From assembly GCF_030848805.1 (NCBI RefSeq), contig NC_092364.1, positions 1 through 64,000 on the forward strand: DNA of 64,000 nt, in the 5' to 3' direction. The DNA is from Temnothorax longispinosus. Lineage: Eukaryota > Arthropoda > Insecta > Hymenoptera > Formicidae. Below, one piece after another: positions 12,501-23,144 of the stretch. A program made the translations under genes and the position numbers. Numbering within the stretch: the stretch's first letter is position 1; each line of letters opens with the position of its first letter. The notes beneath the pieces were generated by a model, which saw nothing but the letters and a program-made list of their open reading frames with translations, was not told the DNA's origin and did not search any database.

Positions 12501-13763
12501 ATATTAATATTTACAAATTTTTGGCTTTGCTTCATGCATTTGTATTTAATTTAGTTGATATATGTAACATACTTAAAATCTAAATTTTCTTTCATTTTAG
12601 ACGTCAAAAATTGTCGTGCCTTTTCGTAATTTCCTCGCAAATATTCCAGATTAGCCTTCAAAAAAATTGTCGATGTATTCTGAAAGAATCAAGTAGCTTA
12701 ATAGAAACGGTATGTTATACATATATCAGAGATCATTCTCAATATCTTCACGGGGTCTTGAATAACTTTGAATTTAAATCAAGTTATAATTTGTAATAAC
12801 GTTACCACTATGCCCAATGAAACTAATGTCTTCCATTCTTTTTTACAGAGTTTCAGTTGATGAGTCAAAAGATATATTCTCGCTTTATATTTCAAGAGTT
12901 TAATCTTAAATGTATCCGTCATTGTATCGCCAACATCTTTCTTTTGCTCTCTTTGCTCCTTAATAGATTTCATTACTCCATCCTTGTCAACGGATATCTT
13001 GGAACTGTCAGTAGTCGATATAAATTGACTCTCCACATACGTTAATATTGACAGAGCTGCGTCTGGTTGCTCCGTTACTATGTACAATTCGATCAGTAGC
13101 AGACAAACTTTATGCGCTAAAGTTTCTTCTACGATCGAGAAAAAAATATGTATAAATATTATTTTAAAAAAAATGGAGATACTATATATATATAAGCCAA
13201 GTTTCACGTATATAATCTCAAATAAAGACTGTTTATCAAAATTGAACCAAACACGTTGGCAAATACTTGGCACGTATGTACTGGAGCATTTGGCTGCTAT
13301 AACGTCTAACCTTTAAAAACTTGGTATGTGAACGTATCATTGGTATGTCGTACGTACCCATTGGCTCGATAAAGGCAAACAGCCTAGTCATGATTTGAAG
13401 CGCAGCATTATACTGTTTAGTATGATATAATAAAACGGCTTGATTATATCTCATAACGCACTTTTCGACGTCATCGATAGTCTCGTTAGAATCCGTAGTT
13501 AATATCTGGCCGCATATAGCGTTCAAACTCTTCCGTGTCAGCTCGGTTTTCTTCAAGTCACTTTTATAATATTCCACCACAACTTTGTTATGCGTAACTT
13601 TAAGATCGGTAGGCCTGAGACTCTCCAGCTTATTCAAGTATGATAAGCACGACGCGTAAGAACTCTTTTGAAATTCTAACAGTATATTTTGAGCCAATTC
13701 ACGCTCTTGTTCAGTTATAACAGAGACGCTGTCTTTACTTTGCGTTTCTGAAATTTCACTCAT
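9517..13763 (-). CDS. Not10: CCR4-NOT transcription complex subunit 10 (CNOT10)
   Basis: TPR-rich scaffold subunit of the CCR4-NOT deadenylase, which in animals pairs with CNOT11 on the CNOT1 N terminus. Nine minus-strand exons join in phase: 13763-13358, 13128-12806, 12679-12573, 12138-11987, 11684-11485, 11275-10990, 10912-10565, 9959-9850 and 9612-9517, about 675 residues (human: 744). The start MSEISETQSK is followed by TEQERELAQNILLEF, which aligns with the human N terminus. Other diagnostic blocks are YNQAVLLYHTKQYNAAL, NTSTIFLKANLEYLRGNY, NNMACLHLAMGK, IGSGIHKKIILA and GYLCLKNALLLLPN. The intron after residue LKQ (9849-9613) uses a GC donor. The last exon ends LYIELQLGNIFF-stop, so the usual tail after LELQLGN is missing unless a further 3' exon was overlooked. 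Confidence 0.92.
10500..10540. repeat. (CG)n/(CA)n microsatellite in CNOT10 intron
   Basis: A run ACGCGCGCGCGCGCGC passes directly into CACACACACACAC, about 35 bases of alternating purine-pyrimidine. It sits just downstream of the donor of the 10912-10565 exon of CNOT10. Such tracts are prone to Z-DNA formation and length change. Confidence 0.9.
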
Positions 13764-14215
13764 AATGATATGTAAGCACCGATATGGCGTGTCTCGCGGC
13801 GTACGTGCGTGTGGGCTTTCTTGTTTTTTCTTTCTCTCTTCGTTTTCCTATTCACGTGAATCTTTAATCTCCACGCACGTTTTACGTGTTTATATATATG
13901 TAATCTTATTATTTTTTTGTGTCTTTCGTGTCTCTAGTAGATAAATGCATGCACGCGTGTAGCGTACGTAGCACATATATACATCTCCCACGTATCAAAA
14001 GGTTCAGGCACCGCGCTCAACAAAGACGGTTAATTTACAATATACGTTATAAATAATGACGCGCACAGAATTTCGGTTAATTTTTTTTCTTTTTTATTTT
14101 CAAGTCCTGCTTTCGAGCCTTTTGATGAGCGTTTCCAGTTTCCAGCAAAATTTAACCTATCTTGACACTCAAGGGCTGCGTTCCAAAAATCACTCTCTCG
14201 GACCGGTATTCTTAA
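13764..14215. other. CNOT10 upstream region
   Basis: About 450 bases upstream of the CNOT10 start codon, with several ACGTG/CACGT motifs and TATATA runs. No gene is supported. It probably contains the CNOT10 promoter and first untranslated sequence, ending at the first foldback element. Confidence 0.45.
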
Positions 14216-14365
14216 GGCTGAATTTCCACTGAGCGCGTCACGCGTCGCGTCATCCAATCAAAACATCCCATTTCGATTCCGTCACAAGAATGTAATGAAA
14301 TGGGATGTTTGGATTGGTTAACTTGTGACGACGCGACGCGTGACGCGCTCAGTGGAAACTCAGCC
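14216..14365. mobile_element. foldback MITE, family B (copy 1)
   Basis: A 150-bp near-palindrome: left arm GGCTGAATTTCCACTGAGCG with the CpG-rich GTCACGCGTCGCGTC, right arm its reverse complement ending CAGTGGAAACTCAGCC. Inner arms carry CCAATCAAAACATCCCATTT and GGGATGTTTGGATTGG. It is flanked by TTAA on the left and TTA on the right. No coding capacity. The 3-bp TTA/TAA flank fits the PIF/Harbinger preference; that superfamily call is inference. Confidence 0.9.
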
Positions 14366-14368
14366 TTA

Positions 14369-14522
14369 GGCTGAGTTCCACTGAGCGCGTCACGCGTCGC
14401 GTCGTCACAAGTTAACCAATCCAAACATCCCATTTCATACATTCTTGTGACGGAATCGAAATGGGATGTTTTGATTGTACTGTGACGACGCGACGCGTGA
14501 CGCGCTCAGTGGAAACTCAGCC
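14369..14522. mobile_element. foldback MITE, family B (copy 2)
   Basis: Second B copy, separated from copy 1 by only the triplet TTA. It has the same arms (GGCTGAGTTCCACTGAGCG and CAGTGGAAACTCAGCC). The right inner arm has a small deletion where copy 1 has ATTGGTTAAC (here ATTGTACTGTGACG). A TTA follows at 14523-14525. Confidence 0.9.
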
Positions 14523-14525
14523 TTA

Positions 14526-14803
14526 CGGCTGCGTTCCCATTATACGCGTCGCGCGTCGCGTCGTCTGTCGTTAACCAATCTAAACATCCCGTCACAAATA
14601 ATGTAATAAAATGGGATATTTTGATTGGTTAACGACAAACGACGCGACGCGCGACGCGTCACGACGCCGCGTCATGAGTTATCCAATCAAAACGTTTCAT
14701 TTTATGACGTCATTTCCGACAAAATCTTGCGTCGGAAATGACGTCATAAAATGAAACGTTTTGATTGGACGCGACGCGCGACGCGTGTAGTGGAAACGCA
14801 GCA
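14526..14803. mobile_element. compound foldback element, family D (copy 2)
   Basis: Outer ends are GGCTGCGTTCCCATTATACG and the near-complementary GTAGTGGAAACGCAGCA. Inside are two consecutive foldbacks. One (about 14541-14661) has CpG-rich ACGCGTCGCGCGTCGCGTCG arms and an inner CCAATC/GATTGG pair. The other (14676-14769) has arms CCAATCAAAACGTTTCATTT and TGACGTCATTTCCGAC. It lies between a TTA at 14523 and a TAA at 14804. The related copy at 22255 lacks the first inner foldback. Confidence 0.85.
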
Positions 14804-14806
14804 TAA

Positions 14807-14938
14807 GCGTAGCATAAAACCAATGAGCATCCTGCACTCCTGCAGCATAAAGTCGCCATATTAATTTACATAGATGTAAATCAATATGGCGGCTTTATGC
14901 TGGATGCTCATTGGTTTAGCGGTTTTATGCTATGCTAC
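14807..14938. mobile_element. foldback MITE, family E
   Basis: Palindrome of about 132 bp: left arm GTAGCATAAAACCAATGAGC, right arm GCTCATTGGTTT then GGTTTTATGCTATGCTAC. The centre is a near-perfect inverted repeat around ATTTACATAGATGTAAAT with GCCATATT and AATATGGC arms. The left end abuts the TAA that closes the preceding element. Confidence 0.85.
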
Positions 14939-15051
14939 GAAAGAAAATCTAGGGGCCTCGTACGTATTTTTTTACGAATATCTACAATAATCATACTACG
15001 TTACTAGTTGATTACTATTTAATACGCGTATCAAGTTAACGGTGTAAATTA

Positions 15052-15325
15052 GGGGCGTCTTGAAAACGACAGAAAAATGCAGAGTCATGCTAGGTCTACA
15101 ATGCGAGTCGTAAAGTCGTGAGTCGTAAGAATTGACCAATCACAGTCGATTATTCTCCTCAAATTAGATTGTGATTGGTCAATTCTTACGACTCACGACT
15201 TTATGACTCGCATTGTAGACCTAGCATCACAGTCGAATGTGCGTGGTTCTTACTTTTAGAACCAACGAATCAACGCAGAGTGTTGATAAGACAAATTCAT
15301 CGGTTGTGTCTGCTGAACGCGCCCA
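15052..15325. mobile_element. MITE family L, split by a family F insertion
   Basis: The outer element runs from GGGGCGTCTTGAAAACGACA to TGTGTCTGCTGAACGCGCCCA and is flanked by TTA on both sides (15049-15051 and 15326-15328). Removing the inner F copy (15088-15226) and one TCA restores a sequence colinear with the intact L copy at 27055-27180 read on the other strand: CAGTCGAATGTG, TACTTTTAGAACCAA, CAACGCAGAGTGTTGATAAG. Confidence 0.85.
15088..15226. mobile_element. foldback MITE, family F (copy 1), nested in L
   Basis: 139 bp. Left arm TGCTAGGTCTACAATGCGAG followed by TCGTAAGAATTGACCAATCAC; right arm exactly complementary, ending CTCGCATTGTAGACCTAGCA. The 3-bp target duplication is TCA (15085-15087 and 15227-15229). 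The loop reads TCGATTATTCTCCTCAAATT, the reverse of the loop orientation in copy 2. Confidence 0.93.
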
Positions 15326-15328
15326 TTA

Positions 15329-15467
15329 TGCTAGGTCTACAATGCGAATTGTAAAGTCGCGAGTCGTAAGAATTGACCAATCACAATCGAATTTGAGGAG
15401 AATAATCGACTGTGATTGGTCAATTCTTACGACTCACGACTTTACGACTCGCATTGTAGACCTAGCA
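15329..15467. mobile_element. foldback MITE, family F (copy 2)
   Basis: 139 bp, the same length as copy 1, with the same arms and an inverted loop. The target duplication is TTA (15326-15328 and 15468-15470). Its left TTA is also the right-hand duplication of the L element, so it inserted exactly at an older target-site duplication. Confidence 0.93.
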
Positions 15468-15511
15468 TTATTGAACAAATTACGGTAATAAAAGAAAATA
15501 TATTCGAATGT

Positions 15512-15706
15512 ATACGCTAGATGCGTACCTCAGGGGGGCGACGAAAAGACCCAAAAGTTGTATAATTGTGCCGCCCAGATAGCGCTTTCATCGTCCCCTC
15601 TACCCCCGCTGCGGTACGTATCTAGGGCGAAAAGACCCAAAAACTGTAAAATTGTGCCGCCCAGATAGCGCTTTCGTCGCCCCCCTGCGGTACGCAGCTA
15701 GCGTAT
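15512..15706. mobile_element. foldback element G with internal direct repeat
   Basis: Terminal inverted repeats of about 35 bp: left ATACGCTAGATGCGTACC, right GGTACGCAGCTAGCGTAT, both continuing into the (C/G)-run and CGACGAAA. Inside are two direct copies, about 58 bp each, of AAAAGACCCAAAA followed by TGTGCCGCCCAGATAGCGC. The element is unrelated in sequence to the CCAAT-bearing families. No coding capacity. Confidence 0.85.
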
Positions 15707-17076
15707 ATCGGTGTTGCAATACTCCACTCGTGCTATTCACATGTGCGTGAATTCAATAACACGTGAAACATATCTTATTTTTCTTTTAAAAATTATTCAC
15801 GTTTCATATTTTTATATGTTTTTTCGTGTTTTATACACTTGTATGGCAACGTGTACTTTTCACGACAAGCGATACGGTGAATAAGAGATGTATATCAAAA
15901 CAAAAACGGACTAGTTGAATTTTGTTACATATTAATAAAAATTTCTGCAAGTGTTAAAGGTTGCTTTTTTAATAAAAAATTTTTTGACAAATATGATTTT
16001 TTTTTGTAACTTTCAGACATTAAATACGTAGTAAAACACACACACACACACACACACACGCTATTAGTTCATCTATGCACACACGCTGATCAATTATATT
16101 TATATTCATATACAAACAAGTGAGATTTATCATACGATTTTAGTATATATTCCATATTAAGATATACTTTTACTACAACTATACAAAATGAAATACGTGT
16201 ATCAGAGTATGCCCGCTCGGTTTTACGTTAAAAAACTCGTGCAACCGGATTCAAGTCTGTGCTTATGCACAAAATATAATAAACATGATTCTTGACAGCT
16301 AGTCCTTTTGAAGACGGCGACATTTCTTTTACAAACGTACGTTACATTCTTCCAAGTGTTTAACAACTTGCTATAGAAATACTTGGCTTATTCTAAACAT
16401 CTTATTGATAAGATACGTAGTGAAATATATAGTATTTTATCGTGCAACTTGTTAAGCTTGAAGCACGTTTAACGCGAAGGAAGATTCTAATATCATTACG
16501 ATACAAACATTCCAACTGTTGTTTATCTATAAACATTATGGCACAGAATACTGCAATGACGTACCATTATATATAAGATATAATGCGATTAAAATCATAT
16601 ACAATGGTTTTAATATTATACACATATACATAAAATCTCAACATAACAAATATCAGCGTGTTACCGTGCTTCATGTTTTATCCACTTACATCGTACTATA
16701 CAAAAAACCATCGTGCCATTATTGTATTAAAGATATATATAGTAGATTAATTCTGCCTACATACATTTTTCTGCTATTTATCGTAACAATCGTTCGTAAA
16801 TCGTAGATTAATCATTACGTCTATGATATCTCGATATATATTAAAGCCAAATCTCTCACTTTAGTTTGATGTCAACGTAAAAACTGAAGGCACCCGTGTT
16901 ACAACATACGTCATCTGACCGTTCGTATCCCTGAGTTATATCGTGGCCTTATGATATCACCTTTATATCGTTACGTAATAATTTTATATAATAAAATAAA
17001 TATACATTATTCAATACGTACAAAGAGACGTTGATTTTTCGTACAACTGTATATAAATAACAGCTGTTTGTAGACA
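15707..17076. other. 3' flank of the ninein gene, AT-rich
   Basis: About 1.4 kb with no supported gene. It holds an (AC)n tract at 16036-16059 and long AT-rich stretches. A 95-codon open frame at 16519-16806 has the composition of translated AT-rich noncoding sequence and no domain. The right part is probably the ninein 3' untranslated region on the minus strand. Confidence 0.5.
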
Positions 17077-20000
17077 TCACATCGAAGTCGACCCTACATC
17101 AAGGCCCGTTAAGACGAGACATCGTTCTTGCAAGCGCTTCATATGTGACGTTATACATGCGTTTTCTATGTACAAATCCTTCACCAATATATCAGCACTC
17201 GCTAATTTATCAGCCTATTGGGATAAATCATAATGATAAAAACTGTTATTTTACTAGATCTTGTGCATTATTTTAAATCTTTATTATTAATGCTTATGAT
17301 TTTAGCTTTGCGTAATCATTCTGTATGATTTTTAGTATTTCGCAAAATTGATGCATATTTTTTTTAAGCAACAAGGTGTCGTAACTACACCATATTCTAT
17401 ACACTATATTGTATTCTCTTATCGGACGTTCATGCGTAAGAGAACGTGATTTGAAACGTGATCAGTACCTGATCGACAGTTGTTTGAACTTGTATCTGAA
17501 GTCTTTCTTGGGTATCACGGAGAAGGCACTGTAATTCGCATACTTCCGTCTGGTGCTGCACCATAATACCTATAACAACAATAGTTTTGCAATAGTTTTT
17601 TTTCCTTCACGTAGAGTAGAGTAACATGTTTTTTTTACACAAATATATATGTTGTGTATCGTAAAGATTTATCAACACGTATTTTATCGTAAATGACGAA
17701 ATGATAAAATGAAAAAAACTTACGTTGCAACAATTTTTCAATGTACTGCCGCTGCTGTTTAATATAACGCTGCAAGTGCCGTTTCTTGCGTTCTTGTGCG
17801 TAAAGTTTCACTTTCAAGTTTTGAAAAATGTTTAGATCGACGCAACCTACTTGCCGCTGGTTCGTACTCTGCGAGCATGTACAGCTGGTTTCTTTCATTA
17901 CGTCACGTATCACGTTGACGTCCGCGTCGCCTTCCTCATCTTCCTCTTTCATCGCTAACATAATTTTAGCAGCAACATGTGAGTTCGTGTGATACATCTT
18001 TTGATCTCGACTTATACCTTTCATTACTTTTATAGGGCATTCGGTATGCCCTGTATTATACAGATTATGTCCATCGATGTGATCGTTTTGTTTCAACAAC
18101 CCGTTAAGCGTGTTGGACAATGGAACGTCCGCCGAGGTATGACACGTTTGCACGTTTGTACCACATAAATCCATATTCGCGAACATTTCGTTCGTTGACG
18201 GAATACTAGACGTACTGGAAGCGTTGCACGGCGACGAATCCGAGAAGGTTGCTAAGGAACGTTCATCCGGTACTTGTACGTAGGAATCATTTGTACGTGG
18301 TTGTTCCATCAGTCTTAACTTTTCACGGAGATGTCCAATTTCAAGATTCTTCTGCGAGATATCAACATCAGTTTTTACTTTCCATTTCTCAAATTCTTCT
18401 TCGAGCTCTATATACTGAAACGTTAAAAAGATGGAAAATATTTTTAGTTTTTAAAATAAAATGATACGACGGCGCGCGTGCATGTGATGAGGATATAACG
18501 AAACATTTGATTTGGTATATCGAAAACAAAAAATAAACATAAATTTACGCAAATGATAAGATTCTGTCCTGTACCTGTTGTTCCAAGTTAAACTTTTCTT
18601 CTATAGGAGACAATCGTCCCGTACTTTTTGATTTATCCGAGGGACTAATTAATTCTTCGTACTCTGTTATCTTCGTAATAAGCTCGGCAAGCTTGTCATC
18701 GCTTATTTTTTGTTCTTGCTCAAAGAGCTGTCTCTCTTCTTCTAATTTGGCAGCCCAATAATCCTCACATTCTTCGTATTCCGCTTTCAATAGATCTAAA
18801 CTTTGTTCGAGTTCCCGACAACGTTCGGTCACGTGCTTCTTCTCACGCTCTAACACGTCTACGTTTGGTCCAACACTTTCGACTTTGGTAACATTTGGGT
18901 GACTATGTCTCTCCTTGTTAGCCTTGCACTGATCCACGAAATGTTCTTCTTTTCGCGGTGGATAATCTCTAAGACTCGTTGCCTTGGTTTGCGTTAGATT
19001 TTTTGCATCTTGACCAGCAAACGTATCCAAATCTTCCGCGCTCGTGGACCGTGTTGTGCGTTTCGCGGAAGGTGGCTTCGGTATTTTCGAAACGACCAAG
19101 TCTCGCGAGGACTCGTTGGCTCGTTCCTCACCGTCGACTTCAAGCTCAGATGCAATACTTTTTCCGAAAGGAACGTTCTCCCGTGAGGGACAACGTTGTA
19201 ACGCAAAGCTCGATCGCAGGCCAGTGATCACGCTCGATATACCATCTCTCAAAGCGCACTTTTCTGGCAGGCATTTCGCACTCGTTGACACGACATTTTC
19301 CAAATCCTTTACAATCATATCCCCAAGCGACGTATCGGTTTGACCTTGGCCATTCATCGATGTACCAAAGCCATCGTACGACGCTCCCTCGTGCTTGATT
19401 TGCCGATCCACTTGAAACTCTTGCGCCATGTGGCAAGAGTTCTCATCCAGCTGTAAATCGTACGCCAACGACGACGCGAGTATCTCGTATCTCGTATCCT
19501 TGCCGTAACATCTCAAGTTTTCCAATTCCGCGCCAAGTTCATCATTTTGATCTCGCAAGAGAGTCACTTCGGATTGCAACTGTTTAATACGATCGACGAA
19601 GAAGTTGACTTGTTCCTGTTGCTTCGCCTCTATGCTTTGTATCTCATCGTGCTCCGCGTCTAATACTTTTATTTGTGTTAGCAAATCGTTATTAGACTGC
19701 CGCAACTTTTCGATCTGGCTAAGAAGCATTTTATTTTCCGCTTCGAGCATTTGACTCTCTTGCAAAATATCTACGACTTTATTCCTCATATCGTGGTTCT
19801 CCTTTTGCAGCGCCAGTAACTGATCCTCCTTTGATTTTAGAGTCGCGGCATCCATCTCCCGTTCGATCGTGAGCTGATCCGACAATTCCTTCGTGATTTC
19901 AGCATAACGTTGTTCGCTCTGCCTCTGTAAATCCTTCTTCGTCTTTTCCACGTGAACATGATATTCATCAATCTCCTGTGCCAATAAATTCGCCCGTTCA

Positions 20001-21028
20001 TTAGCTTCCAACATGTCAATCCGCATCTTTTCTCTTTCCACCTTCATGTTGTCTATCGTAGCGGTTAACGTACGTTGCTCATCCTGATGGACAATCATCA
20101 TTTCTCGTAATAAACGTATGTGAGTTTGAATCGTGCTATTACCTAACGATTCATTCAAACTCTTGAGTTCGTCGCATATGATATTTGCTATTTCCGCGAG
20201 GCTCGTATCCAAAGCATCGAGATCTCTGCTGGACGATACTGCGATTGCGTCAGAAACACTAGCGACGACCTTTTCCTTTTCCGACTTGTCCGAATCTCTA
20301 TTAGTCCGCATCGGATTAATTTCACAAGACGTGCGTGTATTAAAATCTAACGTATCTACATCATAGTTTACATCTACGATACTGTTACGAGACAACGCGG
20401 TATCCTCGCGTTGCAACGCCTTCATACTTGTTCTCTTTTGAAATATAACTACAAACTCGTCGAAGCTTATCAATCCATCGCAATTGTGATCGAGACTTTC
20501 AAAGATAGATTCCGTTATCTGTTTCGGGAGCTCAGGAATTTCTAAGCAACTCGATATAAAGTGCATCGTCGCAGAATCTGTGTTTCCCCTTAAATAAACC
20601 TTAACTCTCTCCCATAGGCGTATCAATCTATTCTCATCCATGATAACGTTAGCTTTCATATCTCGAAGACGAACCGTACTCGAAGTACTCGTGACCAGTG
20701 GTAAAGCTTGATCTTTTTCGATATCGAGAGAGCATATGTTTAAATTATGATATGGTTGTACGATATGTTGTTTATCGGTTATTAATCCTTGAAATTTTCT
20801 CAACAAGAGTAACAAGCCATCTCGGAATTCCTGAAAGGATATCGTTTGTTTATTCGGACGATGTTTGCAGATGCACAATTTCAATTCCTCGATCAATTCG
20901 TCGAGGTGCAATTTCGTGCAAATGGAAAGTAGATCATTCTCATCGAGTTCGTCCTCTCCTTTTGTCAAACAGCTTTTAAATACAGCAAGAAGCTGCTGTT
21001 CGTAAAGATCGCTGCTGCGTTCAGCCAT
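17077..21028 (-). CDS. Bsg25D: ninein-family centrosomal protein (Bsg25D homologue)
   Basis: Ninein and ninein-like proteins are long coiled-coil centrosomal proteins that anchor microtubules and bind dynein; fly Bsg25D is the insect member. Four phase-matched minus-strand exons: 21028-18575, 18414-17724, 17569-17469 and 17214-17077, giving 1127 residues. The N terminus MAERSSDLYEQQLLAVFKSC and the following LCTKLHL-like helix match the family. A canonical EF-hand loop DHNCDGLISFDE sits at residues 180-191, in the second EF-hand pair region. From about residue 300 the protein is almost continuous heptad-rich coiled coil (LRQSNNDLLTQIKVLDAEH, EDYWAAKLEEERQLFEQEQ). The last exon encodes ADKLASADILVKDLYIENA, the conserved KDLYxEN tail of the family. 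Residues 540-700 are a less ordered Ser/Thr/Lys-rich linker. Confidence 0.93.
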
Positions 21029-22254
21029 GCCTTTCGCTCATGGTTTCCAACGTAATCAATGCCACGGCTCCATATAATAGATCTGCAAACAATACGTGTA
21101 GCGACAATCTTGTATTACGTTACAGTAAATATGTATATGTATATGCATACACGTGTGTGTGTGTGTGTATTCCGTACCATCGTAATATGCGCACAAAAAT
21201 ACATAGTTTTAATTACTTTCTTGCAAGTGTGTAATAAATCTAAGCAGTGACATTATCTTGTGTACGTCAAATAACTATTTCTATCAAAGGTACCTAATGA
21301 AACTAGTTAAATAGTTATTATACGAAAGACAAAACAAAAACTGACAAAAACTGCCGCGTATGTATGTACACACAGGAATATAAACATTGTTTCTTTATTT
21401 TTTTTTATGTCACGGTCACTCGAAACGTGACTTGTCGTCGTTCTCTTGTGTGATCCTCTCTTATATCCTTTTCCTTCTATAACATACGTTCGATGATAAA
21501 GAGCCTTTTATCATCGTTGCTAAATTATTATTATAATCACGTTTGATCGACGTTGAAAACATGTACCTCAGTGTCCTCGATCTCTGAAATCTTGTAAATA
21601 ACGACGGAAAAAATAATGAAAAATAAATAAAAATTTTATTGCGTTACTTTATTGAGCGAAACATTGAGCAAAACACAAATGGAATGCCTATGCACGAAAG
21701 ATTTATACGACATTAAGGTTAATCATTGACACAGATTGTTATAACCTACCACGTCTATCCAAGTTATAGCACATATCTGTGCGGTATTACATTTAAAAGA
21801 TTATTCTTTACAACACCCAAATGTTACAACGTAATCAGATCTTCTTTTTTTATTTGGAGTAATTTTATTTGAATGACGTATTATATTTAATAGTAAGTAA
21901 ACAGACTCTGATACGAATCAAAAGAACACGCCCGACTACACTTTACGACACTTTGCGACACTCGGTTTGACGTTTGACTGGCTCTTCCGATAAGGTCGGT
22001 TCTACAATGGCCGCGTTCAGCAGACACAACTGTTGAGTTCTCGAAAGTGAGAAAATTCACTAGAGTATCTACAATTTCATTGGGTCTGTTCGCGTTGCTT
22101 GCACTTTTTGCACTCAGCATCTTCGCTTTCTCTCTCTCCAACGGCCGAATATATATTTATCTCATTTCAAGTGCAAAAATGTTTGGTGATTTCAAGCAAC
22201 GCGAACAAGCCTATTGGTCGAAATCTAGTAAATCTGAGAAAAGATACATACTTA
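21029..22254. other. upstream of ninein; partial L element
   Basis: Contains a (TG)n tract near 21153-21171, the probable ninein promoter and 5' leader, and at about 22009-22043 the first 35 bases of an L-family MITE (ATGGCCGCGTTCAGCAGACA, CAACTGTTGAGTTC), which breaks off into unrelated sequence. No coding region is supported. Confidence 0.55.
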
Positions 22255-22399
22255 TGCTGCGTTCCCACTATACGCACGCCGCGCACGCGTCACGACGCCG
22301 CGTCATGAGTTATCCAATCAAAACGTTTCATTTTATGACGTCATTTCCGACAAGATCTCGCGTCGGAAATGACGTCATAAAATGAAACGTTTTGGATAA

Positions 22400-22548
22400 A
22401 GGTGAAATTTCATGGGCAGTGAAAAGCAGCAGCAGATCGTATTGATTGGCTACAAAATAGAGAAGTTCTCGAGTTTCTAGAACTCCTCTATTTTATAGCC
22501 AATCAGTACGATCTGCTGCTGCTTTTCACTGCCCATGAAATTTCACCT
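22400..22548. mobile_element. foldback MITE, family A
   Basis: 149-bp near-perfect palindrome: AGGTGAAATTTCATGGGCAG, TGAAAAGCAGCAGCAGATCG, then ATTGGCTACAAAATAGAG, and the complementary arm ending CTGCCCATGAAATTTCACCT. Target duplication TAA (22397-22399 and 22549-22551). The central loop is only about 15 bases, so its transcript would fold into a long hairpin. Confidence 0.93.
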
Positions 22549-22551
22549 TAA

Positions 22552-22711
22552 GGCTGAGTTTCCACTGAGCGCGTCACGCGTCGCGTCGTCACAAGTTAAC
22601 CAATCAAAACATCCCATTTCATTACATTCTTGTGACGGGATCGAAATGGGATGTTTTGATTGGTTCAACTCGGACGACGCGACGCGTGACGCGCTCAGTG
22701 GAAACTCAGCC
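22552..22711. mobile_element. foldback MITE, family B (copy 3), nested
   Basis: Full-length B copy: GGCTGAGTTTCCACTGAGCG to CGCTCAGTGGAAACTCAGCC, with CCAATCAAAACATCCC inside. It lies directly against the TAA duplicated by element A and is followed by TTA. Arms are nearly identical to the copies at 14216 and 44634, indicating recent spread of this family. Confidence 0.92.
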
Positions 22712-23144
22712 TTACTCATGACGCGGCGTCGTGACGCGTATTGTGGGAACGCAGCATTATACTGTCTCGACATTAGTAGAATTGACCCCAATGTAAACGC
22801 ACTTTAAAGATTTACCCGCCGAATTCGAATAACACGTATTTATTTATATATTAAAAAAGATATATTTAAATAAAAAATAAATTATTAAGAATAATGTACT
22901 ACAAATGATGTACAAACGATTAAGCACAATAAACTGTAATTTGTAACCAAGAATGTACAAACACTAAAAATCACAATACATTCATGGACGAACGATGTAT
23001 TACATCCGAATATATTAATGTTTTTGTATTTTGTTGTAGATGAGGGGCCAAATATATGGACCTCGTGATAGTTAATATACAAATCTTAAGGTTTATACAT
23101 TTCTGATGATAAAAAAAGTCCATACGTGTACAAATCTTTAAAAC

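Larger units (their letters stand above)
22255..22756. mobile_element. D-family foldback element carrying two nested MITEs
   Basis: Outer ends TGCTGCGTTCCCACTATACG and GCGTATTGTGGGAACGCAGCA, flanked by TTA on both sides (22252-22254 and 22757-22759). The left part has the CCAATCAAAACG arm and paired TGACGTCA motifs. At TAA within GGATAACTCATGACG it was entered by element A (22400-22548), and element B copy 3 (22552-22711) then sits at the right-hand TAA. Compare the uninterrupted ATGAGTTATCC at 14674. Confidence 0.9.

Noticed and set aside
14030..14442. Short minus-strand open frames over the B-family MITEs
   Set aside because: The repeated peptide (DDATRDALSG) is just the translation of the palindromic element arm and recurs at each B copy, so it is repeat-derived, not a gene family.
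16519..16806. 95-codon plus-strand open frame downstream of ninein
   Set aside because: Ile/Tyr/Lys-rich translation of AT-rich noncoding DNA with no domain; it lies in the likely ninein 3' untranslated region.
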